Source: Rhineura floridana (taxonomy: Eukaryota; Chordata; Lepidosauria; Squamata; Rhineuridae). Taken from it: a stretch of DNA of 64,000 nt. The translations under genes and the position numbers were made by a program. The stretch is from NCBI RefSeq assembly GCF_030035675.1, contig NC_084493.1:26294203-26358202 (forward strand), in the 5' to 3' direction. The notes under the pieces are model-generated. The model was not told the DNA's origin, made no database searches, and was given only the letters and a program-made list of their open reading frames with translations. This document shows, in pieces, positions 11,059-23,069 of the stretch. Each line of letters opens with the position of its first letter. Within the stretch, counting starts at the first letter, position 1.

Positions 11059-11790
11059 AAGGGAACGTTCACAAAATACCCCTGCAGTCTGAAGTGGGTG
11101 TATATCCAATTAAAGATTTTAAATTAAAGATATTCTTTCTGATTGTACTTGTAGGGAGTTAAACTCTCTGAAGAAAGCGTGAGGGAACGTTCACAAAATG
11201 CCCTTGCATGAAGTGGGTATATCCAAAGAATTTCAAAATAATAAAGATATTCTTTCTGATTTTAATTCTACGGTAAAGGTGTCCCCACACTTGTAGTGCG
11301 ATACTTTTAGGGTGACGTCTTGCGATGTTTACTAGGCAGATATATGAGGTGGGATTGTCAGTTCCTTCCCCGGCCTTTTTTTTACCCCCCCCCCCGGCCT
11401 TTTTTTTACCCCCCCCCGGCCTTTTTTTTACCCCCCCCATAGGCCGGGTACTCATTTTACCGACCACGGATGGATGGAAGGCTGAGTGGACCTCAACCCC
11501 TTTTACGGGAGATTCAACTTCTTCCTTCCGTTGGAATCGAACTCCGGCCCTCAGCAGAGCTTCAGCTGCGTTACCGCTGCTTACCACTTTGATTTTAATT
11601 CTAGGGAGGTTTTTAAATGCTCTAAAGCTAGCAAGCTTGAGGGAACGTTCACAAAATGCCCCTGCAGCCTGAAGTCGGTATATCCAAATAAATATTTTAA
11701 AATAAAGATATTCTTTCTGATTTTACTTATAGGGAGATTTTTAAACGGTTTGAAGTGGATGGTTGGGTGAGGGAACATTCCCAAAATGCC
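11059..11790 (+). repeat. 123-130 bp tandem repeat upstream of CHRNA5, four units, split by a SINE
   Basis: The core gggaacgttcacaaaatg recurs at 11061, 11183, 11641 and (as gggaacattcccaaaatg) 11771, each followed by a gaagtgggtatatccaa-like string and agatattctttctgatttta. After removing the 333-bp SINE insertion the spacings are 122, 125 and 130 bp. The array ends about 20 bp before the CpG-rich promoter block. Confidence 0.8.
11271..11589 (-). mobile_element. tRNA-derived SINE with 14-bp TSD
   Basis: Read on the minus strand, the head shows a box A-like tggtaagcagcggtaacgc and box B ggagttcgattcc. The body includes three copies of a ggtaaaaaaaaggccgg unit (11369-11438). The tail is at ggtaaaggtgtcccc. 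The duplication tgattttaattcta flanks it (11257-11270 and 11590-11603). It interrupts the tandem array upstream of CHRNA5. Confidence 0.8.
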
Positions 11791-12260
11791 TGAAGGGGTA
11801 GGTCCCCGGGGACTCGACCGCTTCCACCCTACGGAATGGGTAGACCCGCGAGTTGTATGTGTTTGTTTTGGTCGGCTTCCCGCCCTTTCCCCTTCTCCCC
11901 CCTGAGGGCGGGGCTTCCGCCGCTAAGCGGCTGAATGCAGAGTCGTAAGAAGCTCCCGGTGGTGTAGTTGCCGACGCGCGTGTCCTTTTTTCTCTGAGGC
12001 GCCGTTGAGGGCTGGCAGCTCTTGGTCCTGGCTTTGCCGCGCTCAGCCATGGCGGAATTTGGGCTGCGGGTCGTCCTTCCCCTTGGCGGCCACCCGCTTC
12101 CCACCTGCCTCCTCTTCCAGCTGCTCCTACTGCCGCACCTTCTGGAGGGGACGCTCGAGAGCGGCGGAGTGGGCGCCCCTTTTCTGGGTAACGTGAGATC
12201 GGCCGGTGAGGTGGGGCGGGGCGGGGTGGGTGCATGGAGGCAGCTGTACCATCATCATCA
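11790..12260 (+). promoter_or_regulatory. CHRNA5: CpG-rich block, probable CHRNA5 promoter
   Basis: GC content and CpG frequency rise sharply at about 11790 and fall after 12245, straddling exon 1. No clear TATA box stands upstream of the ATG at 12049, as is usual for CpG-island promoters. GC-box-like strings (ggggcggggcgggg) occur just inside intron 1 at about 12210-12225. The transcription start cannot be fixed from sequence. Confidence 0.6.
12049..12187 (+). CDS. CHRNA5: CHRNA5 exon 1: signal peptide
   Basis: The ATG at 12049 opens 46 codons plus one base, ending in a Gly codon split by the intron (donor gtaacg at 12188). The peptide begins MAEFGLRVVLPLGG and has a Leu-rich core (LLFQLLLLPHLL), as expected of a receptor signal peptide. 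An in-frame ATG at 12022 (MVLALPRSAMAEF) could give a nine-residue longer form. I chose 12049 because it puts the hydrophobic core at the usual distance and resembles the MAA... start of other alpha5 proteins. The exon lies in a CpG-rich block. Confidence 0.75.
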
Positions 12261-13655
12261 ACAGTTTTCATTACTACTGCATATTAATTCTACATATAGA
12301 TTAGGGAGGCGTGTGGTGAGCTCGTGTGAATGCATTTTTTATAAAAATGATGGGGTCGTCTATTTTGAATTACAGTAGTGCTAGCTGTTTTTATTGTTTT
12401 TTCTACTACTAAGTTTTTATCCCACATATAGACTTGGGAGGTTATGTGATGGGCTCGTGTGAATTCATTAAAAAAACGTGATGGGTTGGCCCAGGTATTA
12501 TGATTTAAAACAAAGTAGCTGTTCGTATTTTTAGTTGTAAAGTATTTATTTTTACTTTATTTAAAGTATTTTGAAAGACTGTAGTAACAGTGTTAGTAAT
12601 TTTTTATATATATGTATAGCAAAGAGATCCATGCATCTGATGAAGTGGACTGTAATCAGGAAAACTTGTATGGTACTGAATTGGTTAAATTTTTAAGGTT
12701 CCACAAGATATTTTGCTCATCTTTTGCTGCTACTACCCCCTCTGGAAAATATTTATGTAGTGCCATTTGTGTGTAATTTCAGATTATATGCTAATACTTA
12801 TTGTCAGGTAAGTGGGTTCAATAGGCTGGTAGCATTAACATACCTTGGCATTCTGACAAAAATGAAGAGATCTGTGTTATTAAAACAATTTTAAATAACA
12901 ATTATTAAAACATTTTTTTAAAAAAAGTAACAGTAATGTAATATTTTTGTATTATGTGATTGCAGCTTCCAGCATTAAGGCTGCTGCAATCCTATTGTGC
13001 TGTAAATTGTCTGCTAGCTGATGAGAAGGAACAGCAGCTTGTACAGTTTCTTCTCATTCACGTAATGTGGGTCAGTTTGCTTAGAATGGGCACATTAGGA
13101 TTTTAGCAGGGAGGTTATCTGATTGCTTATTGACTTTTCCCATGGATAAATGTCCTCTTCCCCACCTCCCTGGTGGTGGTAGGGGGCTGCCCTGCAAAGA
13201 GTTCAGCATGACTTATTTTTTCTAGGCTAACTCTGCTGTAGTGGGCTGTCCAGAAAGGCGCAGAAGACTGTTTTTTGCCTTGCAAAGGGGTGATGCTAGA
13301 CAGGGGAGTTTAAAACGAATACATTTTTTGTTGGGAATGGGAATCCTGCAGGGATTTAAACAGATGACACATAGCATGTTGTGTAGCTGTGGCGTGGGTG
13401 TTTTCTTGCTTTGCGAAGATTTCTGAATGTTTAAATCTGATTTGAAGGACAACTGAGGGTTTTGAACATTGGTATTGCAACACCAGAGAGCAGAGATTAA
13501 CAGAACGTCTTTAGATCCTTAAAAATAAGAAGAATGAATGAAAATGGTTTTAACAGACCCAGATTAAACAGATTTGCAGTTCTGTTTTGAAGAAAGAACA
13601 GTGATATTGTGACTAGATTTGGTTTTTTTTTAATTCATCCTGAACCTATATTGAA
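12261..13655 (+). other. CHRNA5: CHRNA5 intron 1, left part
   Basis: Two related stretches (about 12295-12400 and 12425-12540: tagattagggaggcgtgtgg / tagacttgggaggttatgtg, each with gggctcgtgtgaa or gagctcgtgtgaa) suggest a roughly 125-bp old duplication. Otherwise nothing is recognised. Confidence 0.4.
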
Positions 13656-13660
13656 TATAC

Positions 13661-14272
13661 TGTCATGGCCCCGTCAGAGGACTCATCACACGAGGATGAC
13701 TCGGGAGTAACAGCAGCAGACCCAGAAGCAGCAGACCCAGAAGGAGAAACGGAGGAAACTCCTGAGAACCCAGCTCCTTCTCCCCCTCAGCTGCAGAGCA
13801 CCCCAGACACAGCTGAAGCCCTTCAGCCAGATGCAGACAGTGAACAGGATACTCCCCCCTCACCTGCAGAACATAGACAGCAGAAGGTCAGGCAGAAGAG
13901 GGGCAGGCCTGTCCTCTTAAGGCCAAAACGCTGAGGGCTCACACCTGCTGACAAACCTGCTCCTTAAAAGTCAAGCCTTGGCTTCCGCTTGTTGCTGACT
14001 ACAACATCAGGCGTGGCTTCGTGTGTTTCTAGTTTCCCCGAATCTTATCTTGGACTGACCCCTTGGCAATTGAACCTGGACCTCTACTGACCTCACTTCT
14101 GGACTTCTGGCTTGGCACGTAAGCTTAGGACGAGCCTTGCCCTTATCATGCTTCATCCTCATTAGCCTGGCAGATTTACGACCAGACTGCCAGCTAAGGA
14201 CTTTCCCGTCCTGATAACTCCCCAGGAATTTCCAGCCCCCACCGGCACTGCTGTCTCAGTGCAGAGCTGACA
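13661..14272 (+). mobile_element. Solo LTR (fossil LTR retrotransposon) with 5-bp TSD
   Basis: A 612-bp block begins TGTCATGG and ends GCTGACA, the TG...CA ends of an LTR, and is flanked by the 5-bp duplication tatac (13656-13660 and 14273-14277). No internal LTR-element region is adjacent, so it is a solo LTR left by recombination. The strand is tentative. A short acidic open frame (13665-13934) lies inside it and is probably LTR sequence rather than a host gene. The family is not assigned; 5-bp TSDs suit Gypsy/ERV-type integrases. The perfect TSD suggests a moderate to young age. Confidence 0.75.
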
Positions 14273-15014
14273 TATACCCTGCTCTGGATACATACTTACT
14301 ACCCTTCCTTTACTTTGTTAAACACAGCCTAGCAATATTGCTTTTTGCTCTTTTCACAATCAAAATGATAGATTTGTAGTTCTTGCTTATACACATTTTG
14401 CTGTTACTATTAATTCTGATGCAGCTTCCTATATATTTGTGGGGAAAATCTGCTTCAGAAGTTACACAGAATTAACCTCTGAATAACTAATCTTCCAGAA
14501 CTAAGCAGAATAGAAGGTAACTTAGAATATGTACTGTGCAACCAAACAGGAGTAAAAAATATGCAAAGACTGGAAGAGCATTATGATTACAGTGGAAGCA
14601 CAGAATGTAAATAAGAGTCTTGTCAACTTCAGCTTCATCAAAAGTTGTTTTATTGAATGTATTTGATGGGAAAGGCATTTAATAAATAAAAATGAAAAGT
14701 CAAGCATGCATTTTGAGTCATAATAGCTAACTTGGGGGTCATTATAAGTTCCCTTGGGGGAGCAGTATGTAAAACTGGCTTCAAACTTTTGTTCAGTTTT
14801 AATGGTTGGTGTGACATAAAAGTAAATAAAAATAAGACATGTAAATATTGAGAACATCAGATTGAACTGGGGGCATAACATTTTAATTGTAAATAATGCT
14901 AACCCGAGTAGGTTGTGAATTGCAGTGAAAGAAATGCAGTAATGTTTCAAGTCATACTTGTGTTTCATAACATCATTTATAACACTGGGATAAAGCTGGT
15001 TGTTTGCATCTATC

Positions 15015-15930
15015 TCTCTGTTCCATTTGAATCAGGAGAGATGGTTGAATGGTGCTTGGAGGCAGTGTTAGGCTGGATGTGGATCAAGAAATTGAAGCAG
15101 AATCCTGAAAAGACAGAGGTGTTGTGTGTGCCAAGTTCTCAAGTCTGGAAGGTGGGGGGGACTGCCTGTTCTGGACAAGTTGCACTTCCTTGGAGGGAGC
15201 AGGTTCATAGCTTGGGGCAACTCCTGGATCCAACATTGTCTCTAGAGGCTCAGGTGGCCTCGGTGGCTAGGAGTGCCTGTTTCCAGCTTCGGTTGAATTG
15301 CTAGTGATGGTCCCTTTTGGGGCAGAGATGACTTGGCCACTATATTCCATGCTCTGGTAAGTTCCAGACTGGATGATTGCAGAGTATTCTATGTAGGGCT
15401 GCCCTTGAAGACAACTGGTCCAAAATGCAGCAGCTGGATTACTCGCTGGGGTCCTTTTTAGAACTCACATAACCCTTGTTTTTAAACAGCTGCAATGGTC
15501 ACCAGTTTGTTTCCAGTCCCAATTCAAGGTGTTCACGTTAGTATCTAAAGCCCAAAATAATTTAGGCATAAAATATCTGGGGGGGGAAATGCTTCTTTCC
15601 CTATAGACCTTCTTGGGAACAGCGGAAGGGATCCTCTTGGTAGATCCACCGCACACAGAAGTTCAGGGAGTAGTGACCTGGGAGAGGGCATTCTCTGTGA
15701 CAGCCCATAAGTTGCGGAATTCCCTCCCCACAGAGATGTGGCTGGCAGCTTCATAATGTAATTTTTGTCTGTGATGCACCTCTTTACTTTGGCCTTTGAC
15801 ACCTGAGAGATATATTTTAGGACCCAGCCTGTTCTCTTGATTGTAATCTGTTCTGTTTTTATTATTGTGTTTTAAAATAGTTGTAACCTGCCCCTATGGT
15901 GAAGGGCAGATAAGAAATAATAATAATGGC
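15015..15930 (+). mobile_element. Decayed L2-type LINE 3' part
   Basis: Recognisable L2 RT C-terminal pieces run through this stretch: LKQNPEKTEVLCV, a REQVHSLGQLLDPTLSLEAQ-like block in the forward frames at about 15100-15260, then thumb remnants in shifting frames. It ends near the tail gcccctatggtgaagggcag with aataataat. Many frame breaks make it much older than the 7.2- and 50.6-kb copies. Confidence 0.75.
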
Positions 15931-16423
15931 AGTCAGGTACTTCAGACTTCATATTTTGTTCTCAAACTAAGCAAATAGCTCTTTTTGACATTTTGTCCAC
16001 TCAGAACTAATTCCCATTGAGTTCAATGGGACTGTCTCCCAAATATGTGCGTATAGGATTGCAGCCTCATTCTATTTCATCATTTCATTTTAAGTAAAGA
16101 ATGGCCTTAAACAGTGAGGCAACAGACAGGAGAGGGTTTTTTTGCATCACTGAGCTGAGTCCTGTGGCCTGATTATAGGCCCACATCCCTGTTCAGCCAT
16201 GAATTATGAATTCTCAGGCCTCAGTTGCCCCATCTAGAAATAGTTATTTACAAACCCAGCCTCACAATGTATTCAATAATGAACCAGTTTGCCTAGTGTT
16301 TTGTGCACTAGCCTAGTGTTTTGTGCACTAAAAGTGCTAAGCATGCTAAGTAAAATGTTAATGCCCTAGCATTCTAGTAAGTGCTGTGCAGAAGTTGCTT
16401 TTTGTTAATTAAAAGTCATTTAT

Positions 16424-16760
16424 TTATTTATTTATTTAAAACATTTACATGCTGCTTAATCATTAGCATTTCTAAGTGGTGTACATAAAAAGAAATCATT
16501 CAGAAAATTAAACAATAAAAATAAAACTGAATGCTACCTTAAAATGCCTGCTGGAACAAGAAAGTCATAAACATGAGTCTGAACTTCAGCAAGAAGGGTA
16601 GCTGTCTAATCTCAGTTGGGATGGAAGTTTCTCAGGTTTGGGCCCACGACACTGAATACATGGCTTCTAGGTTTCTAGCATTGTATCTGAGCTATGGGGA
16701 GCCACCAACCAAGACTCCCCCAAAGATCTCAGTGACAGGGCTGGGATATAAAGGATAATT
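16424..16760 (-). repeat. Old L2-like 3' end
   Basis: A tttatttatttattt run followed by aagtggtgtacataaaaag and A-rich 3' UTR text, then weak C-terminal RT remnants. No frame survives. Confidence 0.45.
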
Positions 16761-17045
16761 AAAAGTTATGTTAAGTTACATTAAGGCTTTTAAGTTTAGG
16801 TTCCAGTCCTAGGCACACCTGAAATTAAGGCCATAGTCCTATATCAATTTACACCAGAGTCAGCCCTGTTGAACTCAATGGGACTTACAATGTATAGGAC
16901 TGTGCAGTAAGTTCCATTCTGAAGGACTTACATTCAACTAAACATGCATAGGATTGGAGTGCTTGTCAATTAAGATTAAAAAGTAATGTCAGGTAATCCT
17001 TTTTTGGGATACTACAGAACCACTTTATTTATTACATTTATATCT

Positions 17046-18290
17046 CATAGAATCATAGAGTTGGAAGGGGCCTTGTAGGCCATCGAGTCCAACCCCCTGC
17101 TCACAGCAGGAAATCCACAGCTAGAGCATCTCCCGCAGACAGCCGTCCAGCCTCTGCTTGAAGACATCCAGCGAAGGGGATCCCACCACCTCCCTAGGCA
17201 GTTGGTTCCATTGCCGAACCGCCCTTACTGTCAAGAAGTTCCTTCTAATGTCCAACCTGAATCTACGCTCCTGCAACTTAAAACCATTAGACCTAGTCCT
17301 ACCCTCTGGGGCAGCAGAGAACAAATCTGTATCCTCCTCTATGTGACAGCCCTTCAGGTACTTAAAGAGTGCAATCATGTCACCCCTCAGCCTTCTCTTC
17401 ACCAGACTGAACATGCCAAGTTCCTTCAACCTTTCCTCATAAGACTTGTTCTCCATACCGGCTATCATCCTCATCGCCCTCTTCTGAACCCGCTCCAACT
17501 TGTCTATATCCTTCTTAAAATGAGGCGCCCAGAACTGAACGCAGTATTCCAGATGAGGCCTGACTAATGCAGAATATAGTGGGACTATTACTTCCCTCGA
17601 CCTGGAAACTATAGCTCTGTTTATGCAGCCCAAAACCACGTTTGCCTTTTTTGCCGCAGCATCACACTGCTGGGTCATGTGCAACCTGCGATCCACTACA
17701 ATTCCAAGGTCCTTCTCACACGCACTACTGCTAAGCTGGGTATTTCCCATCCTGTACCCGTGCATTTTGTTTTTGTGGCCTAAGTGCAGAATCTTGCATT
17801 TGTCTTTATTGAATTTCATTTTATTAATTTCAGCCCAATTTTCTAGTCTATCCACGTCCTTTTGGATTTTATTCCTGTCTTCCATTGTGTTAGCTATCCC
17901 TCCCAGTTTCGTGTCATCCGCAAACTTCATAAGGCTTCCCTCCAACCCGTCATCTAAGTCACTGATAAAAATGTTGAAGAGTATCGGCCCCAGGACAGAA
18001 CCCTGTGGCACTCCACTCGAAACCTCCTTCCAGTCCGAAGCAGAGCCACCAACGACCACCCTTTGAGTACGGTTTTCCAACCAGTTGTGAATCCACCTGA
18101 CAGTATTTCCATGTAGTCCGCATTTGACCAGTTTGCTAATCAAAAGGTCGTGGGGGACTTTATCAAACGCTTTGCTGAAATCTAGATAGACAACATCTAC
18201 AGCACTTCCACCATGTACTAAGCTAATGACCCGATCAAAAAAAGAGATGAGATTAGTTTGACAGGATTTTTTCTTGACAAACCCATGCTG
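17046..18290 (-). mobile_element. CR1 LINE 3' part (subfamily A), young
   Basis: On the minus strand the element runs from the RT (QHGFVKKKSCQTNLISFF) to the CR1 3' end ccaactctatgattctatg at about 17050. It has interrupted an older L2-like tail: tttatttattacatttatat remains on the left and gccagggcagcaaacaac on the right. The copy is close to that at 45963-47085. Confidence 0.9.
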
Positions 18291-18347
18291 GCTCCTCCCA
18301 AAGGAGGCCAGGGCAGCAAACAACAAGCGATAAAACAATAAAAACAT
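17121..18347 (-). CDS. CR1 reverse transcriptase, about 390 aa, open frame
   Basis: The RT motifs are [46 protein letters not shown] (catalytic FADD) and the thumb [19 protein letters not shown], ending [18 protein letters not shown]. The first about 19 residues of the frame come from the flanking tail, not CR1. The 5' part (ORF1, endonuclease, first RT blocks) is absent through truncation. Confidence 0.9.
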   Translation of the reverse strand: MFLLFYRLLFAALASFGRSQHGFVKKKSCQTNLISFFDRVISLVHGGSAVDVVYLDFSKAFDKVPHDLLISKLVKCGLHGNTVRWIHNWLENRTQRVVVGGSASDWKEVSSGVPQGSVLGPILFNIFISDLDDGLEGSLMKFADDTKLGGIANTMEDRNKIQKDVDRLENWAEINKMKFNKDKCKILHLGHKNKMHGYRMGNTQLSSSACEKDLGIVVDRRLHMTQQCDAAAKKANVVLGCINRAIVSRSREVIVPLYSALVRPHLEYCVQFWAPHFKKDIDKLERVQKRAMRMIAGMENKSYEERLKELGMFSLVKRRLRGDMIALFKYLKGCHIEEDTDLFSAAPEGRTRSNGFKLQERRFRLDIRRNFLTVRAVRQWNQLPREVVGSPSLDVFKQRLDGCLREML

Positions 18348-18421
18348 CTTAAAAACAATTCCAATACAGATGCAGACTGCAAATTACTGGCTCTGAAATG
18401 TCATTTACTAACATGTTGATT

Positions 18422-18610
18422 ACAACACTTTATTTATCTATTTATTTATTATTATTATTTTATTTATATCCCGCCCTTCCTCCTAGCAGGAGCCCAGGGT
18501 GGCAAACAAAAGCACTAAAAACACTTTAAAACATCATAAAAACAGACTTTAAAATACATTAAAACAAAACATCTTTAAAAACATTTTTTAAAAAAAGCTT
18601 CCAAGACATC
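18422..18610 (-). repeat. L2-like 3' end
   Basis: The reversed tail tttatatcccgcccttcctcc, tagcaggagcccagggtggc is followed by the A-rich 3' UTR. The same hairpin occurs forward at 63455-63512. Confidence 0.65.
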
Positions 18611-20640
18611 TTCCAAAACATCAGAAAATATGGTCCTCTCCCCTTCTCTGAAGATATTTATCTTCAAACGAGTATTAAATAGTTTTGGGAAAGGAGATGC
18701 AGCTTGCTAGTTTCAAATACGAATTTTTAAAAAGCGTTTTACTCCTTTGATTGTCTTGTGCTCTGCTCAAGATAATGTAAATGTTTCAATAGGCTAAAAA
18801 GAAGTTAGAGATGGGAATATTTATGTAACTGTAGACTCTAGAAATGAAAATGCTGATGGGGATATGCCAGCAATTATCACCGTGAGAGCCAGTATGGTGC
18901 TTCTACAGTGGAGCAGTGTAGCTGTGTGGTGCTACAGATCTATGTAGCTGGCACTGGAAACTAGTTATTTATAGCATAATGCAACTATAACAAATTAGGT
19001 ACCTGCACACAAGCCCTGCAGTATTGGAGACCATATCTGCAACTTGCTGGGAACCTGAAGGCTCTGTCTAATTTGCATATGTATATATATAAATTGTCAA
19101 TTTGTATTCACGTCCATAACTTCACAGAGTAAACAAACTATGTGTGAATATAATATCTGTGCCTCCCACAATTCCTTCTTCCTTTTTTAAATATTGTCCA
19201 CCACCCACATCAGCTTTTCACTTATTTGTATGCAACTCTTCCTCTTTTACTTGACCTCTTTGTGCCCCTTCTCCCATGAATAGCTGGTGTCTGGGCACAG
19301 TGATTAAAACCCAAGTTTGGTATCAAAATGTTTACATTTTACCATCTTTAGGGTGTAGTCCTGTGCACACACCTGTGAATTCAGTGGTACTTACATCTGA
19401 GTCAACATACATTGGATCAGTCTGTTTATTAAGGAATGGCATTATTTCAGTACCTCTTAACAGATGGCTGGTGAAATCCAAAAAAGGGCCTTCTAAAGCC
19501 TGCCTATATGACAGACGTCTGGAGTATTCACTTCCCTTGACTTTGCCAGACAGCTTGCGAGTCCACAACTTGAATAATTATACTTACGTACATTAATGTC
19601 TATAAAATGACATGTACTTTCCAAATAATTTAGAAGGAAACATTTATCTGCTCCATTAAGCTCTTAATCTGCCAATGCACAGAGGGGAAGAAAAGCTATA
19701 ATAGCAGTTGGTATACAACCCAACTACATTCCTTATAACATCCAGGTAGTACCTGAATTTCCCACTGGTTCATTGCTAAGCTTGCAAAATCCACTTGACA
19801 GATGTAACTTCTGCTGATAATTACACATAAATTCTGTTTTCATCTTTAAAGTTTTCTACTTTTTGAACACTGCTATGATAAATTTTGCATTTGTTTATTG
19901 TGGTGTCAGCTAGGAATGGGGAAGAATAGCTGCTAAATCGGACTTAGTACTGGATTCCAATGAATTTGACAGTCCACTGCTCTTTTGGACCGGCACTGAT
20001 TCCTTGCGGCAGGCTGTGGCTGTAATCCTCATGGATTTTTTTTATCTCCCCCCCCTTTTATGTAATTATCTTTGTAATTTCATCTAAGGTGATGCATTCA
20101 TAACGATGTGTAGGTGTGATAAATGGGGGGGGGAAACCACATGGAACACTGATAATTTACACAGGCATTTACATTAAATATTATGCAGGGTTTTTTCGCA
20201 AACAAAAAACAACAACCATGGACCGAATTGGCAAGTGTCAAAGCAAGCAGGAACAAAAAAAGGGCAGATTGGGATGGAATGACAGACTATCAGAATACAA
20301 GTGGATCGGAACTAGGCAGCGAACCCCATCCCTAGTGTCAGCACTCACACTTTCTGTATCTACTGAAGCTGCTAGCTTTATCAGGTTGCATTACAGCATT
20401 TTTTTTTGCCAGGGGGTGAGATGGTGGGGAAACTATCAAATTTATTTATAAACAATATTGTGAATTTAGAAGCTGCAGAATATCTGTTTTCTCTTGCATG
20501 TTTCCAATGTCCAAAATGGTTGAGTGTATAATCTTTTCATGTAAGCATGCATTAGGTGGGAAATGCTTCATGGGCTTTTCCTCCTCTCTGCTTCCATGAA
20601 CAGTCGCCGCCAACTGTCAGTTACAGGGGTAACTGCTCAG

Positions 20641-20790
20641 GGTTATGTTTGCACCAGCATTGATGCTAATCAAGGTTAGCTCAAACAACACTTACCAATT
20701 CTGTCACTAATCATAATTGCGAATTGTGGTTTGGTGCTAACTGTGGCTAGTAAACAATGCTAGTGCATCCAAAATGCTGACCATAGCTAC
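20641..20790. other. Possible decayed MITE in CHRNA5 intron 1
   Basis: The stretch has loosely inverted text (ggttagctcaaacaacactta ... ttggtgctaactgtggctag) and no coding sense. I cannot place it in a family. Confidence 0.25.
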
Positions 20791-21754
20791 CTCCAAAAAT
20801 AAAAGAGAGGGAGAATGTCCATGGAAGCAAGGCTGTGTGAGCCCACAGGGTGTTTCCTCCATCTCCAAACTAGAGTTAGAGCAGTATTACTTTGCCCTGC
20901 GTTGTCACTGACATGGATGACAATGAAACAGATCCACAGACTGGCTGACAGGAATTTCATAGATAGACTCATATTGGTAGCCATAAGTGTAATACAGTTG
21001 CCAGTATACAAATCTTCTGAAGATTATGATTATGACATGAGTACTTGAATGAGGCAGTTAAGGAAGCCATGGTACCTCACACATCGACCTTCACCAGTGA
21101 TTCAGTGTAGACAATGTGACCAACCCTCTAATCATCACCATGGCACTCTCTAATTTCAACCCAACGAGATGCGCATTTCTTGTAGTGGCCAATAGAATGC
21201 TCCCTAGCAAATTCTACCTGCCCAGACTTAACCTCTCAAACAAGAGCCTTACGTACAGCTGACACTTCAGAACTGATACAAACACCACTTTCCAGGGCAG
21301 TAAAGAGAAAGGGTGGCTGCCAAGCACTGCACAGCACACGAGTGTAACCCTAGTGCTAACCACACAGTTTAATCCCATAAGGGGCTGAAGGGAAAATATG
21401 TGTGAACTAAGTAACTTGAGTACCTACAATATTGTGTTGCACTAGCAATTTTGTTGCCAGTTTCCGTTGACTGCAGCTTTTTTTTATTGCACTTGTCTGG
21501 CTGTGTTTTGGATTTATTTTGTTCGCAGTTCACGTTGTCAAAACCTTGGAAATAGTCTAGCTGGCAATGGAAGGAGCTTGTGCTACAATTTCTGGCTTGT
21601 ACCAAATTTGTTGCTGCATATAGGTTTTTCTGTTTCTTGGAAGTTTACAGATTTGTCCTTGCTTTATTAAAGGCTACGAGAAGTGAGGCAAAATTGTTGG
21701 CTTTGCTTAGATGATAAGGGGCCAGACTATGATATTGGTTCATACATGCATGAT

Positions 21755-21985
21755 CATAGCTTGTTTATTGTTATTTTAATATTTCAAATTTATGTCCTGA
21801 CCTTCTTTCCCAGAGGGAGCCCAGTGAGGTTCACAGTAATAAAATTACATAAAAACTATTTAAAATTGCAATATAACATATTGCATACAGCAGTTAAAAC
21901 CAGCTGTATAAAAACTTCATAATGCTATTGGTTAGAAGTCTGGATAAATAAGAAAGTCTTTTATGTGTTTGGAATGCAGCTAAAG
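21755..21985 (-). repeat. Old L2-like 3' end
   Basis: The text caaatttatgtcctgacctt, cccagagggagcccagtgag and A-rich 3' UTR follow the same L2-like tail pattern, diverged. Confidence 0.5.
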
Positions 21986-23069
21986 CAGGCAGGGAGAGGG
22001 GGCTGTCTGATTTCCCTTTACTGCAGTATTAAGCAGCAGCTTGCATGTGTGAATGAGACTTCACATATCAAACCAAGTTTCATATCCTGCAGTGTTAACT
22101 CAAACATAATATTTTTCAGTAGAGTTGTCCGCATGTTAACTTGTCAGTCAAGTGTGTGTTTGTGTGTGTGAGAGAGGGAAGGAAAGAACCAAACTCTAGC
22201 CCCTACTGTCACTCATAGATTATTTACTTTGGGAGGTGGTATTTCATATTGCCATACAGAGGCAGGCAGAGTATCCACAGTCACTTCACTAAATACTGGT
22301 TTTTGATCTGGAAAGACTAAATAGTAGTGTGAACCCTGGACTTTGGGAGATATTGCACAGAGAGTTGGCTCTCTTTCTGCCCATCTGTGACTACCCTCGC
22401 TTCAGTGCCTCTCACCACTCAGGTAGCTCAGCATCCCCTTTTGCCTCCTGGGTATGTTATCTCCCCATTATTTTCGTCTGTTTTCATTTGCATGCTTACG
22501 TTTCAGACAAGTTAACTCACTGAATTGGTAGAGATAGCACAGCTGAATGTAGTGGCAGGCAGCCATGTGCCCTTCGCTGCTTCTGAAGGCAGAGGTAGCT
22601 GTCCAGTTACTTGGCAGCCCCTCCAGAGTAAGTTCTTAGAACGAGTGAGCCATTTTGTCTAGTGAACAGGTCTGTTGTGCTGAAGTGCACACATATGGAA
22701 ATGTATGTATGGAAAGGATAGATACCCAGAGTTTTAGGATGGTAATCGGCTGAAGATTATCCCCATTTTACTTGGCTAGTATTGTCATAAGCCATATCTG
22801 CAAATGAGAGCAGAAATTGTTCCTCCTTCTTTCTATCTATCCACTGTATACAGACAGAGTAGCAGAGTTGTAGCTTTCTGTGGTGTTAACTTTTTGCCAT
22901 AGCTTTCTCAGCTTTGACACATATGTGTCACCTTGATAAGCGTAACTTCTTTTTTAGCCACTTGCTTTCTTCTTTTGTTTCATCTTTTACAGTGCCAGTA
23001 ATAGAAGATGGAGGACAATTTAAATGGTCTTTTATGTATAACTGCATTATCTCTTTTCTATCGATGCAG

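Larger units (their letters stand above)
18611..23069 (+). other. CHRNA5: CHRNA5 intron 1, right part
   Basis: Mostly unique-looking intron with scattered small repeats (palindrome at 19350-19415, L2-like tail 21755-21985, a GT run at 22150-22175). No exon-like conservation is visible. Confidence 0.4.

Noticed and set aside
11741-12271. 176-aa minus-strand frame across CHRNA5 exon 1
   Set aside because: It is a Pro/Arg/Gly-rich frame typical of a CpG island read backwards, antisense to the real exon, with no domain.
13665-13934. 89-aa acidic frame beginning MAPSEDSSHEDDSG as a host gene
   Set aside because: It lies wholly inside the solo LTR (TG...CA, tatac duplication) and has no splice context.
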